This document shows, piece after piece, positions 51,084-62,459 of a DNA stretch of 64,000 nucleotides. Where the stretch lies: positions 2,666,001 through 2,730,000 of the forward strand of contig CP126207.1 in NCBI GenBank assembly GCA_030272155.1. Direction: 5' to 3'. Origin of the DNA: Tetradesmus obliquus (lineage: Eukaryota > Chlorophyta > Chlorophyceae > Sphaeropleales > Scenedesmaceae). The translations under genes were made by a program, and so were the position numbers. Positions within the stretch are counted from its first letter, which is position 1, and each line of letters begins with the position of its first letter. Under the pieces are notes generated by a model. The model saw only the letters and a list, made by a program, of their open reading frames with translations. It ran no database searches and was not told where the DNA came from.

Positions 51084-51967
51084 AGCTGCTGTTGTGCCTG
51101 ATGTTGCTGCTGCTGCTGCTACTTGATTTCGTAAAGTTACTCTGGTGCCTGTTCTCCTGGTGACCTGCTTCGCGTGCATCTGTCTGTTCTTTTTCCTGCG
51201 CAGCATGCAGCGGCCAGCCCAGCCATGCATGCCTCTTCCCTTTTTCAAGTGAATTTCAACATGAAGTGCTTGTGACAATTGCCGCATGTGGTCCTCTCTC
51301 TCCAACCTGCAGGGTGCACCGGCCAGCCCAGCACCACCAACCTGGCCCTGCCTGACATCTCGGCATTGAGCTGCCCCGGCACCTCGCCTGGCAGCAAGTT
51401 TCTGAATGCTGCTGCTGCTGCCGCTGCTGTTGTGGCTCTGCAGGTTGCACCGGCCAGCCCAGCACCACCAACCCGGCCCTGCCTGACAACTCTGCATTGA
51501 GCTGCCCCGGCACCACCCCCGGCAGCAAGTGCAAGGCCCAGTGCAGTGCCGGCTACAGCCCTAAGCCCTCTACCAGCTGGACCTCTATTTGTATTGGCGG
51601 CACCTGGAGTGCGTTTGCGCCAGATGGCACCGACGCCAAGCTTGCGTGCGAGCCCTTGCGTAAGCACCATTATGGCTGTCCGTTGCTTGTCGTTTGTCAT
51701 GATGGATGTTATGTCATGTCATGTTGTGTTGTGCTGTTTTACGGGTATGTTTGGTCAGGCTGCAACCAGCTGGGCCTCCAGTTGCATTGGTGGCACCTGA
51801 GCGCATTTGCGCCAGACGGCGCCGACGCCAAGCGACTCCAATAACCACCGTCCCTGCTGCTGCTGCTGCTGCTGCTGCCACCGCAGCTCCGTGGTGCTCC
51901 GGCACCCCAAACAGCGCTGACATGCCTCCAGGCGCTGCCTAAAAATGCAGCAGCTCCAATCACCACC

Positions 51968-52048
<81 letters not shown>

Positions 52049-54278
52049 GCTACAGCTCCGTCGTGCTCTGGCACCCCAAGCAGTGCCGGCATCCCGCCAG
52101 GCGCCTCCTTCCAATGCAGCAGCACGGCCATTGGAGCAACCTGCAAGGCCTACTGTAGCAGCGACCTCACAGCAGCTGCATCATCCTCCTGGGTGTCAAC
52201 TTGCAGCTCAGCTGCCAGCTGGGGCACGCCAGGCCCTGAAAGTGGGGAGGCCAGGCTGCGCTGCCTTGCTGGTGAGCACAAACATGTTGGTACACCTGTA
52301 CAAATACTTGCGCCTTGCAGCACCCAGCTGCTCTATCAGCTGATAGATACGCTGCAAGCGTCTGACTCATGGATACTTCACAGTGGTTGCTTGCTATATG
52401 GACTACTGTTGCATATCGGCTGCTCTGCCCTGTGCTGCTTGCCCAGCAGCAATAGAAGTTCTGTGTTACACACATGTACCGTGGCTGTGTTTGTTGCTGC
52501 AGGCTGCAACGGCAACCCCAGCCCCGATCCAAGCCTGGGTGTTTTCAAGTGTCCCGAGTCAACACGCAGCGGGGGCGTGTGCAATGTCACGTGCTTTTTT
52601 AGCACCCTGCAAGGCATGACCACCCCATTTGCCACCTGCAATGACGGCGCTTGGAGCATCACAGACGGACGCTGCTCCGGACCACCTGTCACGCCGCCAA
52701 TGTTTGTGACATCATCATTCAATTGGACGTGGTCCCTGCAAGGGTCCGGCTGCAGTGCAAATGTGTCGTATGCAATGGTGCACGCCATGCAGGCAGATCT
52801 GCAGGCCATGCTGTTGAAGATAAACAACACGGGACTGCTGTCACTGCCACAGGCAACGTGTGAGGCTGATGAGGTGCGTGCATGTTTGTGTGACCTGGAT
52901 CCTAGTACACGCAATCATGCATGCGTGAAGAAGCAGGATTTTAGAGTGAGTGAGTGACTACCCAGGCAGCTCTGCAGCTCCTGGGTAAGTTAAGGTTAAG
53001 AGGGTGTGTGTGGCCAGGGGCGCCCCCGGCGCCCCTGGGCTCCACACCCTCTACCTGTCCACTTGCGCCCTAGGGCACAAGCGGGGTGTATCGCTGTCGT
53101 GCGCTCTTCTAAAGCGTGGATTTGTGTGGTGGTCTGGCTCGCCAGTGCCGTGCTTTCGTTTCTTTGCGTGGTTCAGGTTCGGCTGTGCTGGTCTTGCGCC
53201 TGTACATTTCCTTGCTGCCGTCATGATCGCCTTACGTTGCCTCCAAATCTTCTGCATGTGGGTTACCGCTGAGAAGTGCAGCCTCTTTGCCAGTGCTGCT
53301 AATCGTGGTCCTTCAACCCCTAGTTGGTGTTCAATTGTGTCATGCAGGATTTAACAGTAAAATGCGGTCCTTGGTTTTTGTGTGAGCCGCCAGGCAGTGT
53401 GCCTACAGTGCCGCTACTGCTGCTTCATAGAGATATGCGTGGAAATGCCATTAGTGTGCATTGAAATGCACCTTTGCACCCTCGCAGCTCACGCTATAGC
53501 CGATTTGTTGTGGTTAAGCAACGTTGTGCGATTACAAGTCTGTGCACGTGTGCTTTGCTGAGCGCCAGCTGCCGCAGCGGCTCCCTCACTTACACATAGT
53601 GAATCTCTTGCATCTTCTGTGTCTTGCAGCTGCGCAGCACGCTGCTGTTTGTTCTGCTGGTGTTGCTGTTTATTTTTGATGCTTGTTTTGATGCTGAGCG
53701 GAGCAAGCTTGCATTCCTCCTGCTGCTGCTGCTGCTGCTCCATTTTGCTGCTGCTGTTGTTGTGTCCGCTCAGCAAGCTCCAGCTGAGCATCAGGAGCAA
53801 GAAGCAGGATCAGTAGCATGAAGCAGGAATTTCATTTGGATGCTGCGCACAGCAAACTTACACTCCTGCTGCTGTTGCTACTGCTGCTTTTGTTTTTGTC
53901 ATGCAACCGCTCAGCAAGCTCCAGCTGAACATAACCTTGACGGAGGCAGTACCTGCACAGCGCAAGCGCACTACTAGCACTGGAACCTTGGACAAGCTAC
54001 GTGCACAGATCTGGGGATCTGGCTTGGCACAGACGATGCCGGCCGCCCTGAAAAGTGAGTGACACCAGTGACAGCGGGTGACACTGCATGCACGCATTAG
54101 TGACACTGCAGCCTTGGACAGGCTGCACACACAGATCTAAGGATCTGGAATTTCACAGAACAATCGGGGGGCCCTGAGAAGTGAGTTGGTTCAGCACATG
54201 TATAGCCGTGGTATACAGCGGCATGCTGCTGCTGTATCTGTACATTGCACACACACCTGAAGTGCTCGGTGCTGCTGC

Positions 54279-54338
<60 letters not shown>

Positions 54339-56394
54339 AGGCCTTCGGCAAGCAGGCGTGGAGTATGCCGAGTCAGGTGAGGCCGCCTTGTCAAGTGCCT
54401 CCTGCATATGCTGCCTGCTGGTGGTTGCCTGCAACCGCTGCCTGTTCTTTGCCCCTCCTTTGTGTGCTGCTTGCTGCTTGCCGCTTGCAGCGTGCTTTAT
54501 ATGCAGCTGGCAGGTACACCCTGAGCTAATGGCAGAGCCAGCTTGCTGACGGCATATTGCACCTGCAGTTACTGCTGGCTGGCTCCAACATACTCCCTGT
54601 GCTTATGGTATGCGGCTCGAAGCCATGCCTGCCTAGTGACTTGTTGGGTATCCATCAATCTGCATACTTTCATTTTGACCATGTGATGCTCAGTATGTGC
54701 TTGCTCTTGCACATGCACATGCAGAGACCAACGCAAGCTTGAGCAGCACCACCGCAAAGGATGTCAGCACAGACGATGGATCGCTGTGCCTGGCAGGACA
54801 GATGGCCTATGCACGTGATGGTGAGCCTCAGCATTAAGCCTTTACAGCACAGCACAAATTATCCTATTAATAACATCCTATTTAGATACAATCTCATGAT
54901 CTTTCCAGGCCGGATGGATTATGATAAACACGATTGTGAACCAATGCTGCTGCTGCTGCTACTGCTGCTGCAAAATGCATCCTGCTGCACAGGCCCTTGC
55001 TACCTGTGCCCTCCCTGGCAGTACAACCCGCTGCCCGGCTGGCGCTGCCCATACTGCAGCACCCCAAACACAGAGCCAAACCCCACCCGAACTGGCTGCT
55101 CCTGCAAGCCAGGTTACAAGGAGGCAAGCACTGCAGCTGGCGTGCTGGAAGAGTGTGTCCTTGCCAGCCTAAACTGCCCACGCGGTACAGATTACGATGC
55201 ATACGGGACGTCGTGTGTGTCTACAGAGCGCCCGCCTGCAGAGCAGGCGACAAATGACGCCTTCATTGTGGCGGCTGGGCGGTGGGCTGATCTGGACGTT
55301 TTGAAAAATGACAAGGCTGTTAGTAACAGGGCTGGCGCTGGCAGTGGCACCATTGAGCTTGCCTCTCTCACAAAGACAGCGAAGCTCTCAGTAGCTGGAG
55401 GCCTGATCCGTTGCCTGCCACAGGCAGGATCAGTTGGCGCTGACAGCTTCACTTACACCTATGTTGCACAAATGGAGTGAGGAGTACCGCAACGGTCACA
55501 CTAAACATCACAGCCGGCAGCTGCAGTGCCAACATGTGCGGGATGGATAGGGCTGCAGGGGACTGTGATGCGGCTACAGGCCGCTGCAACTGCCCTGCTG
55601 GCTCGGGGTTGGAGGCAGGGTTTGTTCCAAACCCTTCGGTGGCAGCACGTAATATCACACCTGAGGTGAGCAAAAGCCTCCCACACATGTTTTTTTCACA
55701 TATAATCGGCACTAGGGCGCCATGATGCCAGCAGCACGTTGCTTATGATGCAGCAGTCACGTGGCCTTCAGTAACAACGATGTTCATGTCATTGCTTGTC
55801 GTTGCTTGTCCTCCAGTGATACCCATGCTGTTACTCGAGAATTCATCTGAAGGCATTCCCCCACCTGATGCTGCATGTGTCGCTTGATCACTCTCACCAG
55901 CTTGCCTGCCTGCCACACCCGCTGTGCTGCTGCTGTCACTGCAGGTGCCAGCCTGCAACTACCAATTCGTCCCCACAGGCACCTTCAAACTGTCCGGCAT
56001 GACAGCTAGCATCGGCCAGCTGGTGAACGTCACTTTCAGGCTGGCTCCCCTTGGTTCTAAGCGGGCAGCAGCAGACGCCTGTGTCACTTCGGATGCTGCT
56101 GCGCCTCTAGTGGGAGTGGGCAGGTACCCTAACTGCCCAGGGACCAGCTCTAAAGCAGTATCAGCTACATCCACGAAGGTTGGCAACTCTAAGCCATCAG
56201 CTGTGGTGCTTCCAAAGCTCGTCAATCTGGCAAGGCCAGCGTGCAGCGAAGGCCAGTACAGCATGGTGGTCAGGGTCCCAGCCATCTTCAGGTCTGAGAA
56301 ATGCTTCAACATTGGCGTGCAGCTGGCTGACGGCACCACACGGCGGGCCGTGGTGGCTATCTCTGCCCGCAAGGCAGCTGCAGCGCTGCCCTGA
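49838..56394 (+). CDS. Secreted RCC1/sushi/Ig-like/EGF-like protein, frame-damaged
   Basis: A signal-peptide-like start (MSCRAGCLLAWTILAVLCIM, 49838) lies one frame off the RCC1 block, which starts by 49953. Seven RCC1-type repeats (CWGxNxxGQLGDGT pattern, conserved Cys pair) run to 50991, interrupted by TGA at 50091-50093 where the other repeats have Arg. Three CCP/sushi-like modules follow: 51444-51659, 52056-52271 (both exactly 216 nt) and 52503 to about 52945. Later exons: about 53918-54054, 54341-54376, 54725-54820, a Cys-rich and Ig-like exon from about 54992 (VLKNDKAVSN, AGSVGADSFTYTYVAQ), an EGF-like part (CGMDRAAGDCDAATGRCNCP) ending at about 55664, and 55945-56394. At about 55470 one A is missing in an A run, shifting the frame. 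It is probably an extracellular-matrix or adhesion protein; it may be a recent pseudogene or contain sequence errors. The exon junction after 52945 is uncertain. Confidence 0.7.
51185..51420 (+). pseudogene. Copies of the first sushi-exon start
   Basis: 51203-51225 (CATGCAGCGGCCAGCCCAGC) and 51313-51405 (CTGQPSTTNLALPDISALSC plus PGTSPGSK) precede the functional exon at 51444, which reads CTGQPSTTNPALPDNSALSC. Both follow (C/T)GCAG. Confidence 0.75.
51760..51945 (+). pseudogene. Copies of sushi-module exon parts
   Basis: 51762-51840 repeats the end of the first sushi exon (TSWASSCIGGT, FAPDGADAK). 51876-51940 repeats the start of the second (PWCSGTPNSADMPPGAA) and ends in TAA. Confidence 0.75.
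53560..54182 (+). pseudogene. Copies around the KLQLNITLTEAV exon
   Basis: 53768-53815 (SKLQLSIRSKKQDQ) precedes the exon at about 53918-54054. 54108-54180 repeats that exon's end (TLDRLHTQI, stop TAA, GSGIS...ALR/GTGAGT) with a nonsense codon. Confidence 0.6.
54288..54340 (+). repeat. (CTG)n about 17 units at an acceptor
   Basis: Pure CTG run ending CTGCAG/GCCTTCGG. The following exon is only 36 nt (LRQAGVEYAES), fits phase 1 on both sides and ends in TCAG/GTGAGG. Confidence 0.85.
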
Positions 56395-57070
56395 GCTGAC
56401 TGAAAAGGGTGCAGTGACGCCAGTACAGCGTGGCCAGCAGGGCCCGAGGCACCTTCAGGCTGCAGATGTTCTAACATTGGCGTGCAGCTTGCGGACGGCA
56501 CCACGCGGCGGCCTGTTGTTGCGGTCAGTGCCCTCAAGGCAGCTGCACAGCCCTGAACTGATTGATACCAGAGGCTGGCACATCAGCTGTGGTGCTTCCA
56601 CAGCTGGTCAAATTGGTCTAGCCAGCGTGCAGTGAGGGGCTGTACAGCATGGCAGTCAGGGTCCCAAGCGTTTTCAGGTCTGAAAAGTGCTTCAACATTG
56701 GCGTGCAGATGGCTGACGGCACCACATGGCGGGCTGTTGTTGCAGTCGCTGCCCTGAAAGCAGCTGCATCGCCCTGAACTGGTCTTGGTGTGGCGCAAAA
56801 CTGCTTGGGCTGTGCTGTTTGATGTTGCTGACCAGTACAGCATGACAATCAGGGTCCCAGCCGCTTTCAAGTGTCAGAAAGCGGCTTGCTGAAAGCACCG
56901 CACGGCGGACTGTTGTTGCGGTGCCAGCTGCTTATCTGCTACTGCATGCCAGCTGATTAGCTGCTTGTTTCTTGAGCGTGCGCCAGGGCCCTTAGGCGGG
57001 GCTGTTGCCTCCCTTTCTGTACAGCATGGCGTCACAAGGAGCACTTGTCAGCGGCTGTTTGATGCTGATG
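56395..57070 (+). pseudogene. Three or four copies of the last exon beyond the stop
   Basis: About 56420-56560, 56585-56785 and 56820-56935 repeat parts of the final exon (RVPxxFRSEKCFNIGVQ(L/M)ADGT, RRAVVA(I/V)SA(R/L)KAAA, then CCCTGAACTG). They accumulate frameshifts; in the last a TGA follows the GCTT of 'GGCTTGCTGAAAG'. A faint remnant (GGGCTGTTGCCTC, TACAGCATGGCGTC) is at about 57000-57030. Confidence 0.8.
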
Positions 57071-57439
57071 TCAAACATGGTCAATGCATTTGCTGTCAGT
57101 TGTACGTATCCGGCCACCAACGTTCAGTATCAATACGCATCTGTGGCTACACAGCAACATGTGCTGGCCAGCTGGCCAGGGCCAAAGGGCATAGTTGCAC
57201 GAAACGTGGGGTCCGGCTGTTTATGAAACGAAACGAAACGTTTAAAACGTGCGTTTTAAACGCCTTCAGTGTGAAACGCTGTATCTAAACGGCAGCTCTA
57301 GTGGGGCTCAGGCGTTTGAATGCAGAACCCCTCGTTACTCGGCCTAGCGGCCCGTTCAGGTACTCAGGGCTCTTCAAAACATTTACTGTATATCTTTGTT
57401 GGTATTTGAATACTTGTTGTTCTCCTATCAGTCACCGAT

Positions 57440-57616
57440 ATGGGCAAGAAGACCACTGATCAGGCTACCATAGCCTGGCAGAATGTTGACAAGCTAGAGG
57501 AAAGAAACAACTACAGCAAAGTTGAATGCAAACACTGTGATCACTGCTTCAGCGGTGGGGCCAGCAGGATCGTTTCGCATTTGCTCGGCACCGGCTCGGG
57601 TGTGAAGGCCTTCACA
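57440..57616 (+). pseudogene. BED-finger transposase, 5' fragment
   Basis: ATG at 57440 opens MGKKTTDQATIAWQNVDKLE and continues to VECKHCDHCFSGGASRIVSH, LLGTGSGVKA, with the Cys-x2-Cys and His of a BED-type zinc finger (DNA-binding, typical of hAT transposases). The frame then enters the inner transposon and stops at TAG 57617-57619. The rest of the finger and its basic tail resume at 60344, in phase, so the gene was intact before insertion. Confidence 0.8.
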
Positions 57617-60342
57617 TAGTGGCCTATGGTCACCGAGATGTCCAGCTGCATGTCCAGGCATGTCCAGTTGCATGGTGTGCAACTGGACATGCCATGTGGC
57701 ATGTCCAGTGTGAGACTGGACATGGCCATGTCCAGCATGCTGCTGGACATCGAGTAGGTGACTGGACACGATACTGGACACGGCAATTGGACTTTCATAA
57801 ACTGCCTACTACCGTTATATCAAACGTATTTGATGCAGTAAACAAGTGTTCGCGGCAGGACAGCAATGTCGAGGTGCTTGGGTTGGCGCCCTCGACCCCC
57901 TGGTACCAAGTCGCTGCAACTGCAACTGCCAAGTGGGCAAGTGACCCATGGGCTGTAACACAATCAGCATGTAGCTGCTGCAATACAAACAGAATCTGGC
58001 AGCTGCTGCAATCACAACAACATCAACAGCACGCAGCTGCTGCATGACAGCAAAGGCACCCAGCTGCTGCAATCACAACATAAGCAGTGAGGACACCACG
58101 CGGAACAGCTGCCAAGAACTGCATTGACAAGATTGCGTCTCTACCACTTGTACAGATGATGCCTAAGCCAACTGCATTCACTGTGCATCCTGTTGCAGGC
58201 AGCGCCAGCACAACAATGCACCAGCTGCCACTACCGCTGCATGCCACCATCTGCCAACGAAAACATACAAGTTCCAGCAGCTGCTGATCGCGCACTGGTG
58301 TCTCCATAGCCGGCATCAACTGCGAGTTGGCAGGCTGCCACTGCCTGCATTGATCACAAGTGTAGCGGTTGTATCAAAGAACACCCCTGCAGCAGTGCAG
58401 CAGAAACAGAGCAGATGCACTTAGATTTGCATGCTGCAGCGTAGGATGTGGCACTTGTTGAGGTTGGCGTTATCTCAAGCAAGGTCTGGGCCAACCGGCG
58501 TTTGCGCGTTGATTGGCGCCCGCCACGCACCACTACATGCAACACTACAGAGCAGCAGCATCTGCGCCAACATAATCGCTGCCACTGAATCGCACATATG
58601 AGGCAGACTGCTTGCAATGCCACACCGCTCAAGCTCACCAGGAAGTGCATCAGCCATGCCACGCTGCCGGAAAGTCGGCCCCTGTGTCTCTATAGGGAAG
58701 GTCTGCGCACCAACAGAGGTCTCATGTCAATATATCATCAAGGTGGTCTCCAAGCAGGCTGTCTGCTGCTGCATTAGATACAGTGACGCCATGCTGACTG
58801 CAATCAAGTAGGACCCATGCACGCAGGAAGTAAAAGCTGGATGGGTGGCGCGCACACCACATGGAGGGCATTGCGAGCAAGTATGGTGGGTGTGAAGTGC
58901 GTCGCAAGCACGTTCCACATTATGCAACTGCTGGCCTGCTGGGCATGCTGTCTGCTGCGTGCGTATGTTCATGCACGCGTTGCCAAGAATGATCACGACA
59001 AGCCCTGCAGCAAGCGGCATGCTCTTGATTGGGAGAGCTGTCACTTCACAGCAGCAGCAGCAGTAGCAGCAGCTGTAACCTGCTACCTGTTAGGTTTCGT
59101 TATTCCGACCTACCTGTGATGCTGGGAGACGGGCAGCTGACAGGAGCCTGCACACAGCAGCAGCAGCAACGCAGGTGACACACAACTGCACCTGTGGACA
59201 ACCTGCATGCACCCAGCCTCTACAGCTGACATAGCACGGCTGATGCTGCTATACCTGAAACTGATCTTGATCTGGTGATGGTGTGATCATTCCTGCGACA
59301 GTACTGCTGCACTGCTGCAACTGTAGCTGCCGCTGCTGCTGCTGTGAGCTGGGCGCCCTAGCAGCTGCAGGGCTGGGTGCTGTCGTTTCAGCCGCTGCTG
59401 ATCTGGGTAAGAGTCGCTCACCATGTCATCAAAGTATCAAGATAAGCAGTAGCAGCTCCATGCGCTTTCTACAGCATTGAATTCCTGCAGGATCAACCTT
59501 GCAGCTGCATAGTGCTTCAAGGACTGCTGCTGCTCAATGAGCAGGCGTCTGCAGCCTCACAAACGCCCAATAACCGCATTAATCTGTTGTCATTCATTAA
59601 CGCTTTCAGCGATGGTCTCTGCCAGTGGACACGAGCTTGCAGTCTGTTTCAGCCCCGTGCACCATATGCAACGCAGCAGCAGTGCGCGACACAGGTGCGA
59701 TCGCTGTAATGCTTCAGCAGTAATCATATTGATCCTTGTTTGCAGCTGTTTGCTTACCAGTAGACGAACAGTTCACGAGCGTATGCCATCTGGCCATTTT
59801 GTATTTTAACAAGTGACACACCTTGCAGCAGCGCGCAATGCGGCTATACGGGCCACTTAACTTACTGTACCAGAACTAAACGATGTGTTTGGAAAGGCTA
59901 CTGCTTCGGCAGCGGGGAAAAGTGGTGCAATGCTGTAGTGACATGCTGATCTTCGCCTTGAGGCGCTGTCGTGCCATAAGACACCATTAATGCTGCTTTA
60001 TATGATGCTTCTTTACTCTATCGCACGCTTTTGCGTGAATATCAAGCCGGTGTTGACGTGATATCGACAAACCCTACAGCAAGCCCATGGGCTGGCCAGC
60101 TGACGTGCTGGCTGTTCAGCGACACAGTATAAGCGGCATACATGCAACAACACCTACTTGCGGCGTTTCAGCCGGGTATCGTGCCGTACAACGCATCAGC
60201 AGCAGCACATGTCCAGTTGCAGGCAGACTGCCAGTCCAGTGGACCTGCAACTGGACATGCAAACCCACCAACTGGACACGATTTGGTGCCACTGGACATG
60301 CCTGGACATGCAGCTGGACATCTCGGTGACCATAGTGGCCTA
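57617..60342. mobile_element. Inner nested transposon, about 2.73 kb
   Basis: Ends are inverted repeats: left TAGTGGCCTATGGTCACCGA continues GATGTCCAGCTGCATGTCCA; right, read outward, is TAGGCCACTATGGTCACCGA followed by the same. The subterminal parts are rich in CATGTCCAG / CTGGACATG, about 160 bp on each side. GGCCTTCA (57607-57614) and GGCCTGCA (60343-60350) look like an 8-bp target duplication with one change, consistent with a hAT-type element. The interior (57.8-60.2 kb) has no recognisable transposase, so it appears non-autonomous. Confidence 0.75.
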
Positions 60343-60566
60343 GGCCTGCAGCAAGTGCCCAGAGGATGTCAGGACTCGCCTGTCAGCTGCCAAGGCTTCC
60401 ACTGATGCCTCTAAGAACGCAAAACGGAAGCGGGAGGATCTGCATGCTGTGTTATTTGGCATGCTCATGAGCAGCAGCATCAGCAGCAGATGCGCTGCAA
60501 CATGCCAATGCTTGCTGCTCAGTGTCTGTTGTGTTTCAGCCAGCATGGTGCTGAGGTTTGGATGAT
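60343..60566 (+). pseudogene. BED-finger transposase, continuation
   Basis: Reads ACSKCPEDVRTRLSAAKAST then DASKNAKRKREDLHAVLFGM in the frame that ended at 57610, completing the Cys/His pattern and adding a Lys/Arg-rich stretch. After about 40 residues the sequence loses similarity to a transposase and stops at TGA near 60566. The catalytic (DDE/RNase H-like) and dimerisation parts are not recognisable between here and 61249. Confidence 0.7.
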
Positions 60567-61249
60567 TGTGCATTGAGTCCAGCAGATTAACACAATGACA
60601 TTTAATGTGTCGCGACTATGCAACTATGTTTACAGTTGCTTGTGTGTGCAGCAGGAGGTGTGCAGGTTGCTCAGCTCTGTTCCTGTAACCAGTGGTCGCT
60701 GCTTTCTTGGTAAGAGACTCAACTGCTGCATTATAAATGTTGCCAGTTTGCTTCTTTGCGTAAACCTTGGGATGAAAGCTCATCCCTGATACGCCGAGCA
60801 GCCCTCCAGCTGCTGTGGTGCCTCGCTGCACATGGTCCGTGGACATCAACGCATTCACACGATATCACGATTAATAAGTAGATTACGCACTGGCACCTCA
60901 ATTCATTTTGACTTTGCGAAGAGCTGTCGTGCGACGATCGCCAAGTATGTTCAAGTGTTGGAGCTGTACGGCTGTCAACTAGTCAAGCCTGCTGCCGTGC
61001 CTTGGCAGCCCTCCAAGCCCGGCAGGCACAGTTCTGGGGTCAATTAATGACTATAAACACTAGTATTGATCATTTACAAACAATTAAAATGCAAAGAATT
61101 GATGTAACTGGCCTCTACATGCCTCTAGAGTGCATACTGTGACATGGCGTTTCAGCAGCGTTTCAGCAGCGTTTCAGTCCAGGCACTGGCGTTTTAAACG
61201 CGTTCAGAAACGAAACGTTTCGTTTTAAACGAAACGTTTCGTGCAACTA

Positions 61250-62150
61250 TGCCAAAGGGCATAACTCGCGTCCAATGATATCTTGTTGTACTGCCAAAAG
61301 CATATTCTGTTGCGCTGCCCTATCACCTTCATCTGGATTGGTTTGCTCGATTGGCGTTGAAGTGGCCAGCACTGCTCCCCTGCGCATGGTTTGCTGTATG
61401 AGTCGCGCCCTGCAACAACAATCGGTTATCTGGCTGTGACTGCAAAGTCTTCTTGGTGTGGTTCTGAGATGTACACTAATACTCTCAGCCTGCCTTTGGT
61501 GGAGCAGAGTGGGCACGTATGATTGGCACTGCATACTTTGTTTGATAGGAGCCGGGTACAATAGCAGGGGTTTCGAGGGGTGGTACCCTGACCCATTTGC
61601 TTCTGTTGATGTTGGCTGCATGTTGTAAAGGGAGAGTTGTCAATTTTCAACATGTAAGCAGGACTGAGGCTGGCTCTGGCGCAAAAAAAACTGTATGTTG
61701 TGTGGCTGCTACGATTGGTCGCAATGATCTGTCCAGCTTGTAACATCAAGGTTTGATGCTAGTGTGCGGCAGGTGGGTTTGCCCCGTCTGGTCAGGAATC
61801 ACCTGAGGTGGTTTGGGAGTGGCTGCCTTTCTAGGTACCATCTCTTGCTGGCAAAACGTGTAATTAATTGATTGATTGTGCAGCAGGTGTGCCCCTTGTG
61901 CTCCTCCACTGCTCTATCTGTCTTTGGATGAAGCTGTGTTGACATTTTGTGCAGGCCAAAGGCGTCAACGTCACCAAGCAAGGCATACATACTGTCAGAG
62001 ATGGCGTTGATGCTATGGCTTGATGAGTGACATGATGATGATGATACTGTCAGAGACCCAGTTTGTGGATGAATTGCTGAGCCGCTGTTTCTTAACGCAG
62101 TTTGTGATCACCAACCTGCTGTTACGGCAGTGCACGCTGTGTTGCCGAGC
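61250..62150. other. Region without a recognised gene
   Basis: Two minus-strand open stretches (about 61250-61620 ending RELCPLA; 61799-61990 reading ALLGDVDAFGLHKMSTQLHP) have a less repetitive composition than their surroundings and could be remnants of a coding sequence, but I recognise no family. Confidence 0.3.
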
Positions 62151-62459
62151 TCTTGTTATGACAGTGCATGCTGTTGTAACAATGCCTGCTGTTGGTCGCT
62201 GGCGGTGCACCACCCACCCAACTGGCCAGTCTGACTGTGCAGATGCAGGCAGCCGCGCACCACAGTTCCAAGGCGGCACTGCGCGTCTAGGTCAAATGAA
62301 CGCATGCAGCACTACTGGCTGCATGCAGCACAATGCACACTGCAGGGGGGACGAAATCCTACTGGCTAGTCACACGCACACCCAACTTCACATTTTGGCC
62401 GAGGTTACCTGTGTAACTTTCACCGGCTGGTGCCACTGCCGCTGGCGCCAGTCTGCAAA

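Larger units (their letters stand above)
57192..61249 (+). mobile_element. hAT-like DNA transposon (outer), about 4.06 kb
   Basis: Left end TAGTTGCACGAAACG (57192) and right end CGTTTCGTGCAACTA (to 61249) are exact 15-bp inverted repeats. They are followed inward by about 90 bp rich in GAAACG and TTTTAAACG on both sides. GCCAAAGGGCA flanks it directly on the left (57181-57191) and again at 61251-61261 on the right, as a target-site duplication (with one extra base; longer than the 8 bp usual for hAT). It carries a BED zinc-finger transposase fragment. Confidence 0.8.

Noticed and set aside
57780-60190. A cargo gene inside the inner transposon
   Set aside because: Open frames there (for example near 58.35-58.66 and 58.82-59.12 kb) show no recognisable domain, start context or splice pattern.
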